A stretch of 16,224 nucleotides of DNA from Desulfosarcina sp. (GTDB lineage: Bacteria > Desulfobacterota > Desulfobacteria > Desulfobacterales > Desulfosarcinaceae): positions 1-16,224 of the forward strand of contig DAOWNV010000027.1 in assembly GCA_030642405.1 (NCBI GenBank), in the 5' to 3' direction. The notes under the pieces are model-generated. The model was given only the letters and a program-made list of their open reading frames with translations, made no database searches and was not told the origin of the DNA. Positions 6,344-14,010 of this stretch are shown here, piece after piece (position 1 is the first letter of the stretch; every line of letters starts with the position of its first letter). Position numbers and translations under genes: made by a program.

Positions 6344-8009
6344 AACAATCGTCAATGGACCTGTTGCAGAACCGAAAATTCAAAACAATACACGTTTTTC
6401 CATTGTCTGGCTCATTCCACTGATTGCCGTTATTATCGGTTTGTGGCTGTCCGTAAAAGCGATCCGGGAGACAGGCCCTACGATTACTATTGTCTTTGAA
6501 TCAGCCGAGGGGCTGATGCCCGGAAAGACTGAAATTAAATATAAAGAGGTTACGGTCGGCAAAGTTAAAACAATCGCGTTGAGCAAAGACCTTTCACAAG
6601 TGATCGTTACGGCGTCCATGAGCCGTGAGGTTACCGAGTATTTAACAAAGGACACCCAGTTTTGGGTTGTACGGGCAAGAGTTGCCGCAGGAGAAGTCAC
6701 AGGTATCGGAACCCTTTTTTCCGGCGCCTATATTGGTATGATACCTGGATTGATAGATGGCGAAACCACATCCAGGTTCGAAGGAATGGAAAAACCGCCA
6801 CCCATTTCTAAAAATGAACCGGGGCGCCAGTTCAAGCTACAGGCCGAGCAACTTGGTTCTTTGGATATCGGCTCTCCGGTTTACTATCGCCAGGTCAAGG
6901 TGGGCCGCATCACCAATGTTGGAATGGCTGAAGACGGAACGAATGTATTTCTCGAATTTTTCGTTGAAGCGCCCTATCACAAGCAAGTGAAAAGGGGGTC
7001 TCGTTTTTATAACGCCAGTGGCCTGGATGTAAAAATTGAAGCTAACGGAATCCGGATAGATACGCCTTCGATAGCAAGCTTGCTGGTGGGAGGTATCGCT
7101 TTCTTCACTCCTGAATCCCAAAGGACGTCACCATCGGCGGTAGATCTCCACGTTTTCACCCTGCATGTCAACCGGGATACGGCCAATGCAGCTACATATG
7201 CTTACCGGGAGCACTACCTTCTGTATGTCGAAGAAACGGTCCGAGGCCTTTCAGCAGGCGCTCCGATTGAATTTTATGGCATCAAGATCGGAGAGGTAAT
7301 CAGTGTACGACTGTTGTTCGACCAGGACAAGCTGACATTTAGGATTCCGGTGCTCATTGCCATCGAGCCTGACCGGATCGATTTTTCAGGTGAAAAGCCC
7401 ATGACTGAGTACAAACTGATTGAAAAGCTGGTTGAAAAAGGACTGCGGGCCCAACTTCGGATGGGAAACCTTCTCACCGGCCAGGTCTATGTCAGCATGC
7501 GCATGCATCCCGATGACAAATTCCAAACGATACTTACGGATGATATCTACCCGATTCTACCTACCATACCCAATACCCTGGAAGAAGTTACGGCTACAGT
7601 CAAACGCATGCTTGATCGCTTCAAAAACCTTCCCTTGGAAGAAACCTTGGCAGACATACGAAACGCCGCACAGCAAGTTGATACCATGACAGGTTCCAAA
7701 ACTCTGGATAGCGCTATCGCCAATATCGATCAAAGCTTTGCTGAACTCAGCAAGGTAACGACTGACTTCAATGACGGAACCCTGCCTAAGGTTAATGATA
7801 TGCTGGACGAGGCCGGCAAGTCCTTTGCCCGTGTTGAAGAAGCCATTGGAAATGCAGCCGTTGTAATCGGCGAAGGAGCGCCGATGCTTGACAATTTGAA
7901 CCGCTTGATTATTGACCTTCAAAATGCCGCCAGGACGGTGGAAGGTCTGGCCGATTTGTTGGAGCGACACCCTGACGCTATTATATTCGGGAAAGGAAAT
8001 AAAGAATGA
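6324..8009 (+). CDS. pqiB: PqiB-type triple MCE-domain lipid transport protein
   Basis: 561 residues, close to E. coli PqiB (546). One transmembrane helix (about 25-45, FSIVWLIPLIAVIIGLWLSV) anchors it in the inner membrane. Three MCE (MlaD-like) domains follow at roughly 50-150, 165-275 and 285-400, each recognisable from a G-x-P-V/I-x-Y/F-x-G/Q-x-x-V/I-G pattern: LMPGKTEIKYKEVTVGKV, DIGSPVYYRQVKVGRI, SAGAPIEFYGIKIGEV. A long helical C-terminal part (about 420-545) corresponds to the periplasm-spanning tunnel helix of PqiB, ending LLERHPDAIIFGK. It should form a hexameric tube carrying lipids across the periplasm. The ATG at 6324 has GGAG 8 nt upstream inside the pqiA2 end; the stop overlaps pqiC by ATGA. 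Confidence 0.95.
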   Translation: MNRPPAETIVNGPVAEPKIQNNTRFSIVWLIPLIAVIIGLWLSVKAIRETGPTITIVFESAEGLMPGKTEIKYKEVTVGKVKTIALSKDLSQVIVTASMSREVTEYLTKDTQFWVVRARVAAGEVTGIGTLFSGAYIGMIPGLIDGETTSRFEGMEKPPPISKNEPGRQFKLQAEQLGSLDIGSPVYYRQVKVGRITNVGMAEDGTNVFLEFFVEAPYHKQVKRGSRFYNASGLDVKIEANGIRIDTPSIASLLVGGIAFFTPESQRTSPSAVDLHVFTLHVNRDTANAATYAYREHYLLYVEETVRGLSAGAPIEFYGIKIGEVISVRLLFDQDKLTFRIPVLIAIEPDRIDFSGEKPMTEYKLIEKLVEKGLRAQLRMGNLLTGQVYVSMRMHPDDKFQTILTDDIYPILPTIPNTLEEVTATVKRMLDRFKNLPLEETLADIRNAAQQVDTMTGSKTLDSAIANIDQSFAELSKVTTDFNDGTLPKVNDMLDEAGKSFARVEEAIGNAAVVIGEGAPMLDNLNRLIIDLQNAARTVEGLADLLERHPDAIIFGKGNKE

Positions 8010-8635
8010 TCCGAAAAATTCTGCGCCTCCTGATCTTAGGGAGTTTACTAATGATCTCTTGTTTCGGCTGCCGTTCCATCACACCTTCAGTTTCATACTA
8101 TACCATGTCTCCTCTAACCACTGAATCGCGAATCATCGGAGGTGGAGAGGACAACCCGGTTCCGATGATCGGCATTCGCAGCATCGTCCTGCCCGGAACG
8201 GTCGATCGTATACAAATGGTACGCAGAACCGGCTCCCACCAGGTAAAAATGGAATCCTTTCATCGGTGGGCAGACTATCCGGATCGCATGGTGCAACAAC
8301 TGCTAAGAAAAAACCTGCAAACGCTGTTACCTCATACGCGTGTGATCAATGCGCCTTGGGAGGTAGGGTTGAAACCGGACATTACCCTCTCTTTCCAATT
8401 CCTGGAACTGATTGGATCAACCGATAAGACTATGATGCTTAGTGTCGTGTGGACACTTGCCGACGGGACAGAGGTATCACGGATCCTGTCCCACAGGACA
8501 GACCTTACCGAACCGATAAACGGTAGCGGGTTGGATGATTTGGCCGAAGCCCATAGCCTGATATTGGGAAAACTTTGCCGGGAAGTGGCAACAACAATTC
8601 GCTCTCTTGAGGGTTCACAGATAGAGGCTTTTTAA
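8006..8635 (+). CDS. pqiC: PqiC-type outer-membrane lipoprotein (ABC-type transport auxiliary family)
   Basis: 209-residue lipoprotein with a hydrophobic signal, RKILRLLILGSLLMISCFGC. There are two candidate lipidation cysteines: C19 (context MISC) is closer to the lipobox than C22 (CFGC). After it comes the PqiC/YmbA-type domain: SVSYYTMSPL, then IGIRSIVLPGTVDRIQMVRR and FHRWADYPDRMVQQLLRKNL, matching the family pattern of a short beta-strand entry and a WA(D/E)-L-x(n)-R/L motif. PqiC is thought to dock PqiB to the outer membrane. It is the last gene of the operon, overlaps pqiB by 4 bp, and is convergent with the radical SAM gene 44 bp away. Confidence 0.88.
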   Translation: MIRKILRLLILGSLLMISCFGCRSITPSVSYYTMSPLTTESRIIGGGEDNPVPMIGIRSIVLPGTVDRIQMVRRTGSHQVKMESFHRWADYPDRMVQQLLRKNLQTLLPHTRVINAPWEVGLKPDITLSFQFLELIGSTDKTMMLSVVWTLADGTEVSRILSHRTDLTEPINGSGLDDLAEAHSLILGKLCREVATTIRSLEGSQIEAF

Positions 8636-8679
8636 AGTTCTATTATCAAGCATCGGTCATCTACTGCTGCCGGCAGCCA

Positions 8680-10431
8680 TCAACTATGTACGATGGATTT
8701 CCGCCCTTCACAAACGCCGCAAACACTGCACTTGGACGGATCGGCCGGACACGGAGGCGAAGGTTTCCCTGCCAGTGCTTGGTGATATTCCTTGAGCAGA
8801 AAGGATTTATCAATTCCCTGATCAATAAAATCCCAAGGAAAAGACTCTTTTTCCCCTCTCTCCCGATGAACATAAAAAGCAGGGTCGACCAAAGACGCTT
8901 TGAACGTCTGCGGCCAATTGCCTCCATTTTTATGAGCCAGAAGCAAAATATCCGCCACCTGGCGATCACCGCGTGCAATCAGGCCCTGAACATAGGCCCA
9001 TCGAGGCGCATCGGCATGCACCCGAACATTTGGGGTTTTCTTCAGTCCGGTCCGGACCGTTTTTATTTTTTGTTTTAACGTCTTGACTTTGTCCATAGCT
9101 GCCCACTGAAAGGGGGTAAATGGTTTGGGTACGAAGGAACTCAGGCTTACCGTGATGTCGCCTATATACCCCGTTTTACGGCTGGCGTTAAGAAACTTGT
9201 GTTTGATCTGTTTGACCAAATCCACGATGGCGTGCACATCCTCTTCGGTTTCCGTGGGCAATCCGATCATGAAATAAATTTTCAGGTTGGGAATGCCGGC
9301 AGCCACCAGGATTTCAGCGGCATTGATCACCTGTTCTTCCGTAATCCCTTTGTTGATCACAATCCGCATTCGCTCAGACCCGGCATCCGGCGCAATGGTT
9401 GCGGTTTTTACCCGGCTTTTCTTCAGTGCGTCAACCAAGGAACCGTCCAGGGCATCGGCCCTCAGGCTGCTGAATGAGAAGCGAATATTACGGTTTTTTC
9501 TATTATCACACAATTGCCCAATACCAGGCAGGTCCGATACGGCGGCCCCCACTAAACCGATTCGGTCCGTCAACGCACAACCCTCGTCCACCTGTCGGCT
9601 CAGCAAATCAATGGGCCGAAACCGTGGTGGCCGATACACATACCCGGCGCCACAAAAACGACAGCCATGGGGGCATCCTCGAGACACTTCAATAAGATAG
9701 GTATCATTAAATGTCGTATCGGGAGTTAAAATAGTACTCGCCGTAGGCAGGTTGGACAAATCCGGCACCACCTGCCGCCGGACCGTTTCGGGAACATCAA
9801 TCAGCGGCTTGAAACTTATCAGCGTTCCGTCTTTCCGGTACCGGGGTTGGTAAAAGGCAGGCACGTAAAACCCTGGGAGATTACGAGCCAGTTCAGTCAG
9901 ATTTTTCAGTTTATCCGCTTTTGGATCGAAGATTTGGGAAAAACCGGGAATCAGAGCTTCGGCCTCACCGATCAGAAAGGCATCGACAAATAGAGACAAA
10001 GGTTCGGGGTTGAGAAAACAGAAGACTCCCCCTGCCAACACAAGGGGGAAGTGGGCGCCGCGTCGAGCGGCCGACAGGGGGAGTCCTGCTGCATCGAGAA
10101 TGACAAGGACGGCCAATGCGTCGTTTTCGTAGGAAATCGAGAAGGCAATCAGGTCAAAATTGTTTAACGGAGTCTGTGACTCTACCGTTCTAACTGTCAG
10201 GGGTTTACCACTCTCCCGATCCGGCAAAAAGGCTCTTTCACAAACCACACCATCAAGTTCGTTGAAAAGCCTGTACACGGTTTGAAACCCAAGGTTGGAC
10301 ATACCCACATGGTAGGTATTGGGATAAACTAACGCCACTCGATATCTGCCCGAGCCAACCTTTTGGATAACACCCCGCTCAAACGGCAAACGATTCTTGC
10401 CGGTCCATTGCGATCTGGTTACCATTGTCAA
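8680..10431 (-). CDS. B12-binding-domain radical SAM protein (TIGR03960-like), function unknown
   Basis: 583 residues. The N-terminal part (about 30-190) resembles a cobalamin-binding domain (RVALVYPNTYHVGMSNLGFQ, then DLIAFSISYENDALAVLVIL) but lacks an obvious D-x-H-x-x-G motif. The radical SAM core follows with C253-x3-C257-x2-C260 (RGCPHGCRFCGAGY) and a conserved-looking IAPDAGSERMR. Four C-terminal cysteines (C561, C568, C571, C574; CSVCGVC) could hold an extra metal site. I place it in the TIGR03960-type family from memory; the reaction is unknown. The TTG at 10431 has AAGG 8 nt upstream; an in-frame ATG lies 6 bp later. It starts 10 bp after the ftsZ stop, so it is very probably co-transcribed with ftsZ. 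Confidence 0.85.
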   Translation of the reverse strand: MTMVTRSQWTGKNRLPFERGVIQKVGSGRYRVALVYPNTYHVGMSNLGFQTVYRLFNELDGVVCERAFLPDRESGKPLTVRTVESQTPLNNFDLIAFSISYENDALAVLVILDAAGLPLSAARRGAHFPLVLAGGVFCFLNPEPLSLFVDAFLIGEAEALIPGFSQIFDPKADKLKNLTELARNLPGFYVPAFYQPRYRKDGTLISFKPLIDVPETVRRQVVPDLSNLPTASTILTPDTTFNDTYLIEVSRGCPHGCRFCGAGYVYRPPRFRPIDLLSRQVDEGCALTDRIGLVGAAVSDLPGIGQLCDNRKNRNIRFSFSSLRADALDGSLVDALKKSRVKTATIAPDAGSERMRIVINKGITEEQVINAAEILVAAGIPNLKIYFMIGLPTETEEDVHAIVDLVKQIKHKFLNASRKTGYIGDITVSLSSFVPKPFTPFQWAAMDKVKTLKQKIKTVRTGLKKTPNVRVHADAPRWAYVQGLIARGDRQVADILLLAHKNGGNWPQTFKASLVDPAFYVHRERGEKESFPWDFIDQGIDKSFLLKEYHQALAGKPSPPCPADPSKCSVCGVCEGRKSIVHS

Positions 10432-10441
10432 CCATCACACC

Positions 10442-11647
10442 TTAATCCGCTTTTCTCCTTAAAAAGGTAGGGACATCAAGGTCATCGTTATCGATAACAA
10501 TGCCCTTGTACTCCCTGTGCAGTTCATTGGTCGGCCTCTCGTTGACGGTCTGACGCCGGCGGATAAACGTCGGCTCGTCCAATTGCGACGACCGGGTCAG
10601 GTCAGCGGGAGTAATGTCACGGACCTTTCCTCCGTAGGTGGGATCGACCTTAGTCGGCACCACCTCCGCTATCGGCTCGTGATCTTCTTCACCGATTCCA
10701 GTGGCGATAACCGTGACACTCATCTCCTCACCCAAATCGTCATCGATCACTGCCCCCCAGATAATATCCGCATCGTCACCCACTTCGTTGTATATGCGTT
10801 CAGAGGCCTCTGTCATCTCTTCCATGGTCAAGTCGCTGTTGGAAGTGATGTTTATCAGTACTCCCTTGGCGCCGGATATATTGATGTCTTCAAGCAAGGG
10901 GTGGGAAATGGCCCTTTCAGCGGCTTCTAATGCCCGGTTTTCTCCCTTGGAAATACCTATGCCCATAATGGCCATACCGGCTCGGGACATGGTGGTCTTC
11001 ACGTCAGCAAAATCAAGGTTGACAAGCCCTGGCCTTATAATCAAATCGGTGATTCCTTTGACCGAATGAAGAAGAATTTCATCGGCCCGTTTGAACATGT
11101 CCACCATCTTTGCGTTTTTGGAAGCCAACCCGCGAAGCCTGTCGTTGGGGATCGTGATCACCGTATCCGCAGCCTTTTTCAGTTCTATGATTCCTTCCTC
11201 GGCCTGCTTGGCTCGTTTTCTGCCTTCGAAAGAAAAAGGTCTGGTTACAACGGCCACAGTAAGGATGCCTATCTCCTTACAAAGCTTGGCAATCACTGGT
11301 GCAGCACCTGTTCCCGTACCACCACCGAAACCCGCCGTAATGAAAACCATGTGCGAGTCGGCCAACGCCTCCTTGAGCATTTCCGCATTCTCGAGGGCGG
11401 CATCCCGACCTAACTGGGGATTGGAACCGGCTCCAAGGCCTTCTGTAATCTGTGTTCCCAGTTGGATGCACATTTCCGACCGGGCCGTTTCCAGTGACTG
11501 GGCATCGGTGTTGGCGGTAATGAATTTTACCCCCTTCAAACCGCTTTCGATCATGTTATTGATCGCGTTGCCACCTGCTCCGCCGACACCAATCACTTTG
11601 ATTTTAGCCGCATTTTCGTTCTCCAAATACTTGGACATATCCGTCAT
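10442..11647 (-). CDS. ftsZ: Cell division GTPase FtsZ
   Basis: 401-residue tubulin-like GTPase that polymerises into the Z-ring. Seen: the N-terminal nucleotide-binding VIGVGGAGGNA (18-28), the tubulin signature GGGTGTGA (108-115), the T7-loop NLDFADVKTTM, and a short variable linker ending in the conserved C-terminal peptide DLDVPTFLRRKAD (389-401) that binds FtsA/ZipA. The open frame extends to 11698, but the ATG at 11647 has GGGGG 6 nt upstream and starts at the family's usual N-terminus; a second ATG at 11638 is possible. It lies 229 bp downstream of ftsA, with a candidate own promoter in that gap, and 10 bp upstream of the radical SAM gene. Confidence 0.98.
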   Translation of the reverse strand: MTDMSKYLENENAAKIKVIGVGGAGGNAINNMIESGLKGVKFITANTDAQSLETARSEMCIQLGTQITEGLGAGSNPQLGRDAALENAEMLKEALADSHMVFITAGFGGGTGTGAAPVIAKLCKEIGILTVAVVTRPFSFEGRKRAKQAEEGIIELKKAADTVITIPNDRLRGLASKNAKMVDMFKRADEILLHSVKGITDLIIRPGLVNLDFADVKTTMSRAGMAIMGIGISKGENRALEAAERAISHPLLEDINISGAKGVLINITSNSDLTMEEMTEASERIYNEVGDDADIIWGAVIDDDLGEEMSVTVIATGIGEEDHEPIAEVVPTKVDPTYGGKVRDITPADLTRSSQLDEPTFIRRRQTVNERPTNELHREYKGIVIDNDDLDVPTFLRRKAD

Positions 11648-11761
11648 TCGTTTCCCCCTTTTATTAATTTGCCTGCAGTGACGCATTCCTGCGGGCATTA
11701 CTTTATTATTTTATCGAACCATACTCACGGGTAAAAATGAAAAACTCAATAATTTCGTTGG

Positions 11762-11814
11762 AACCACAGCATATAGGTGTGTGTATAGGTTACTATAGAC
11801 TATATGTTGTGGTT
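11762..11814. repeat. Large inverted repeat between ftsA and ftsZ
   Basis: AACCACAGCATATAG (11762-11776) and CTATATGTTGTGGTT (11800-11814) are complementary over 15 positions, with one G-T at the eighth. A nested stem TATAG/CTATA (11784-11788/11793-11797) closes on a 4-nt loop. No T-run follows on either strand, so it is not a simple terminator. The right arm overlaps the -10 box of the candidate ftsZ promoter, so it could be an operator, a cruciform or a leader hairpin. Confidence 0.7.
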
Positions 11815-11827
11815 AAAAAAAAATCAA
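11799..11827 (-). promoter_or_regulatory. Candidate sigma70 promoter for ftsZ
   Basis: On the minus strand TTGATT (11827-11822), a 17-bp spacer containing a T-run, and TATAGT (11804-11799): 4/6 and 5/6 matches. Transcription would start near 11792, giving a leader of about 145 nt before the ftsZ ATG. The -10 hexamer overlaps one arm of the inverted repeat at 11762-11814. Confidence 0.5.
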
Positions 11828-11876
11828 CCGCCTTTTTGTATCAATGGCATTTTCTTTAAAAAGATACTGTTTTTTA

Positions 11877-13109
11877 TCAGATGACATCCATAAACCATTT
11901 TTTCATCCGGGCAATCAGGTTGTTAAAAATATTCCTGTCCCGAATGCGAAATTTTTTCTCAGGCTCCTTTTTGGCACCGTAAATGACCAACCCCACTCCA
12001 GTGGCATACATGGGGTTGTTGACAACATCGGTTAGCCCACTGATGCCCCGGGGCCTTCCCAACCTAGTGGGGACGCCAAAGATAGCCTCTGCGATATCCG
12101 TTGCACCGTCCAACAGGGATGTTCCCCCAGTAAGTACCATCCCGGACACGATTTTATTTTCCATACCGGCCCGGTATATCTCTCGCTGCAACAGAGTAAA
12201 AATTTCCTCCATTCGCGGCTCGAGAATTTCCCCGAGGACCTGCCTGGGAAGCTTTCTCGCCAACCGGCCACCCATACCAGGCACCTCAATCGTCTCATCC
12301 GGGCTTATTGCCGCGCCATTGCAGGTACCGTACTTTTGTTTGATCCGCTCCGCCTCATTCAAAGGGGCCCGCACTCCGATGGCAATATCGTTGGTGAGAT
12401 TATCGCCTCCCAGGGCCAACACGAAGGTATGCTTGATATGTTTGCCTGAAAAGATTGCCAGATCGCTTGTCCCGCCGCCAAGGTCAACCAGGCCGGTGCC
12501 CAACTGTTTTTCCTCTTCGGCCAGAACCGCTTCACCGGACGCAAGACTCTCCAACACGATGTCGCACACATCCAATCCTGCCCGGTTGGCGCACTTAACG
12601 ATGTTGTGGGCGGATGTAACAGCACCGGTAACAATATGAATTTTCGCCTCCAGGCGGACACCGGCCATCCCAACCGGATTTTGAATGCCGATCTGCTCAT
12701 CCACAATATACTCTTGTGGAAGAACATGGATCACTTCTCGATCCATAGGAATTGCCACAGCTCTGGCAGCATCGATGACCCGTTCCACATCCTGTCCGGT
12801 AATCTCCGGGCCCTTGATAGCTACGATCCCCCGACTGTTGAAGCCTGTAATGTGTCCGCCGGCAATTCCTGCATATACGGAAGAGATCTCACATCCGGCC
12901 ATCAATTCCGCTTCCTCCACAGCCTTTTTGATGGACTCGACCGTGGATTCGATGTTCACCACCACGCCTTTTCTCAAACCGACAGATGGATGGCTGCCGA
13001 TGCCGATAATATTGATATCACGACCTGCGACTTCTCCCACGACAGCACAGATTTTGGTGGTTCCGATATCCAAGCCGACAACTATCGTCCCGTCTCTATG
13101 TTCCTGCAA
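11877..13109 (-). CDS. ftsA: Cell division protein FtsA
   Basis: 410-residue actin-like ATPase that tethers FtsZ filaments to the inner membrane. Phosphate-1 motif VVGLDIGTTK is at 10-19, the phosphate-2 region is GTGLVDLGGGTSDLAIF, and the adenosine motif is GMVLTGGTSLLDG. The C-terminus ends in the membrane-targeting amphipathic helix NLIARMKKWFMDVI. The start is TTG at 13109 (MQEHRDG); it has a full AAGGAGGTGA ribosome site ending 3 nt before it, and no other in-frame start fits the family N-terminus. It begins 19 bp after the ftsQ stop, so the strong ribosome site overlaps the end of ftsQ. The rare start codon with an ideal ribosome site may set the FtsA to FtsZ ratio; that is inference. 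Confidence 0.97.
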   Translation of the reverse strand: MQEHRDGTIVVGLDIGTTKICAVVGEVAGRDINIIGIGSHPSVGLRKGVVVNIESTVESIKKAVEEAELMAGCEISSVYAGIAGGHITGFNSRGIVAIKGPEITGQDVERVIDAARAVAIPMDREVIHVLPQEYIVDEQIGIQNPVGMAGVRLEAKIHIVTGAVTSAHNIVKCANRAGLDVCDIVLESLASGEAVLAEEEKQLGTGLVDLGGGTSDLAIFSGKHIKHTFVLALGGDNLTNDIAIGVRAPLNEAERIKQKYGTCNGAAISPDETIEVPGMGGRLARKLPRQVLGEILEPRMEEIFTLLQREIYRAGMENKIVSGMVLTGGTSLLDGATDIAEAIFGVPTRLGRPRGISGLTDVVNNPMYATGVGLVIYGAKKEPEKKFRIRDRNIFNNLIARMKKWFMDVI

Positions 13110-13128
13110 CGTTCACCTCCTTGCAAAC

Positions 13129-13953
13129 TCAACTTGCCGAATGGGGCAAAACCGGCGTGATCACAATCCGATGGATATCAAAAAGATCGATAACTTTAAC
13201 ATCGGCAAGCCGCCGGACCTTGCACAACCGCTCCATCAATTCCCCAAACACCTCAATCTTTTTTCCATAATGCCCGAATCCCAATTTCACCGCTTGATTG
13301 TCCTTATCAAGAAAAACAGTGGCCCCGATTTCACGATCCAGTAAAATATTTTTTATTTTGCTGAGCGGCAAAAGGCTGTCTCTTTTCGAAGCCAGGCGAA
13401 ACAAGGTCATTACAGCCTGAAAAGAACGGGTCACCGGTAAACCCTGGGCGGGTAGATCCGAAACCTCCAAACCTTTTACCCGAGGAAGATATAGACTCTC
13501 CGGGTTGTCCGTTCTTTTGAACACCTTGCCGGCACCATTTATAATGAAACACTGTCCGTCCACAATTTCCAGGATAGCCAACGGCTTTTCCTCCCGAATA
13601 TGTATAACAAGTTCCGATGGGATTTTCCTGCGGACCGTCGCGTCTGCAATCCATGGTTCGGCCAACAGACGCTTGCGCGCCACAGACAGGTTCACGGAAA
13701 GGATATTCACCGGTTCTTTGATACCGGCAATGGTGAGAAGCTGTTGCCGATCAAGCCGCTTTAGGCCGGATACAGTAATCCTACGTGCCTGGAAATGTGT
13801 CGTCTGGTTGAAATAGTCATAAATAAAAATAAAAGCACCACTCACCGCCATAAGTATCGACGTACCTACAAGCATCTTAGTGGTGAGACGTACCCGATTT
13901 CGAAACTGGTTCCGCCGAGCTATCTTTTTTTTAATTAGTTGATTTTCACGCAT
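13129..13953 (-). CDS. ftsQ: Cell division protein FtsQ/DivIB
   Basis: 274 residues. A short basic cytoplasmic N-terminus (KKKIARRNQFRNRVR) is followed by one transmembrane helix at about 26-47, then a POTRA domain at about 54-125 (FQARRITVSGLKRLDRQQLL through VIHIREEKPLAI) and the FtsQ beta domain to the end, with LPRVKGLE and IDLFDIHRIVITP near the C-terminus. FtsQ links FtsA/FtsZ to the septal synthase through FtsB and FtsL. The length is typical (E. coli 276). The ATG at 13953 has a poor ribosome site but gives the expected topology. It sits 38 bp after murC and 19 bp before ftsA; no murB lies in between. Confidence 0.93.
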   Translation of the reverse strand: MRENQLIKKKIARRNQFRNRVRLTTKMLVGTSILMAVSGAFIFIYDYFNQTTHFQARRITVSGLKRLDRQQLLTIAGIKEPVNILSVNLSVARKRLLAEPWIADATVRRKIPSELVIHIREEKPLAILEIVDGQCFIINGAGKVFKRTDNPESLYLPRVKGLEVSDLPAQGLPVTRSFQAVMTLFRLASKRDSLLPLSKIKNILLDREIGATVFLDKDNQAVKLGFGHYGKKIEVFGELMERLCKVRRLADVKVIDLFDIHRIVITPVLPHSAS

Positions 13954-13975
13954 GGTGCCGGTTTTCGTATATATG

Positions 13976-14010
13976 GTTTATTGTTCACGGTTCAAGGGTC
14001 TGTGTTCACA
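13976..14010. repeat. Degenerate heptamer repeat at the murC-ftsQ junction
   Basis: On the plus strand five consecutive 7-mers share a GTTCANG pattern: GTTTATT, GTTCACG, GTTCAAG, GGTCTGT, GTTCACA (13976-14010). The repeat covers the murC stop (13992-13994) and encodes the last residues of MurC on the other strand. Heptamer strings of the GTTTACG/GTTCACG kind are, from memory, frequent between genes in deltaproteobacteria. Confidence 0.55.

Noticed and set aside
5064..8635. Antiphage or toxin system in the pqi region
   Set aside because: All four genes match PqiA, PqiB and PqiC in order and topology; nothing suggests defence.
8666..8677. Palindrome GCTGCCGGCAGC between pqiC and the radical SAM gene
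   Set aside because: Self-complementary 12-mer, but the hairpin would have a 4-bp stem and no T-run on either strand; not enough to call a terminator.
11091..11681. 196-codon plus-strand open frame over ftsZ
   Set aside because: Shadow of ftsZ on the opposite strand; low-complexity Ser/Pro/Ala content typical of antisense frames.
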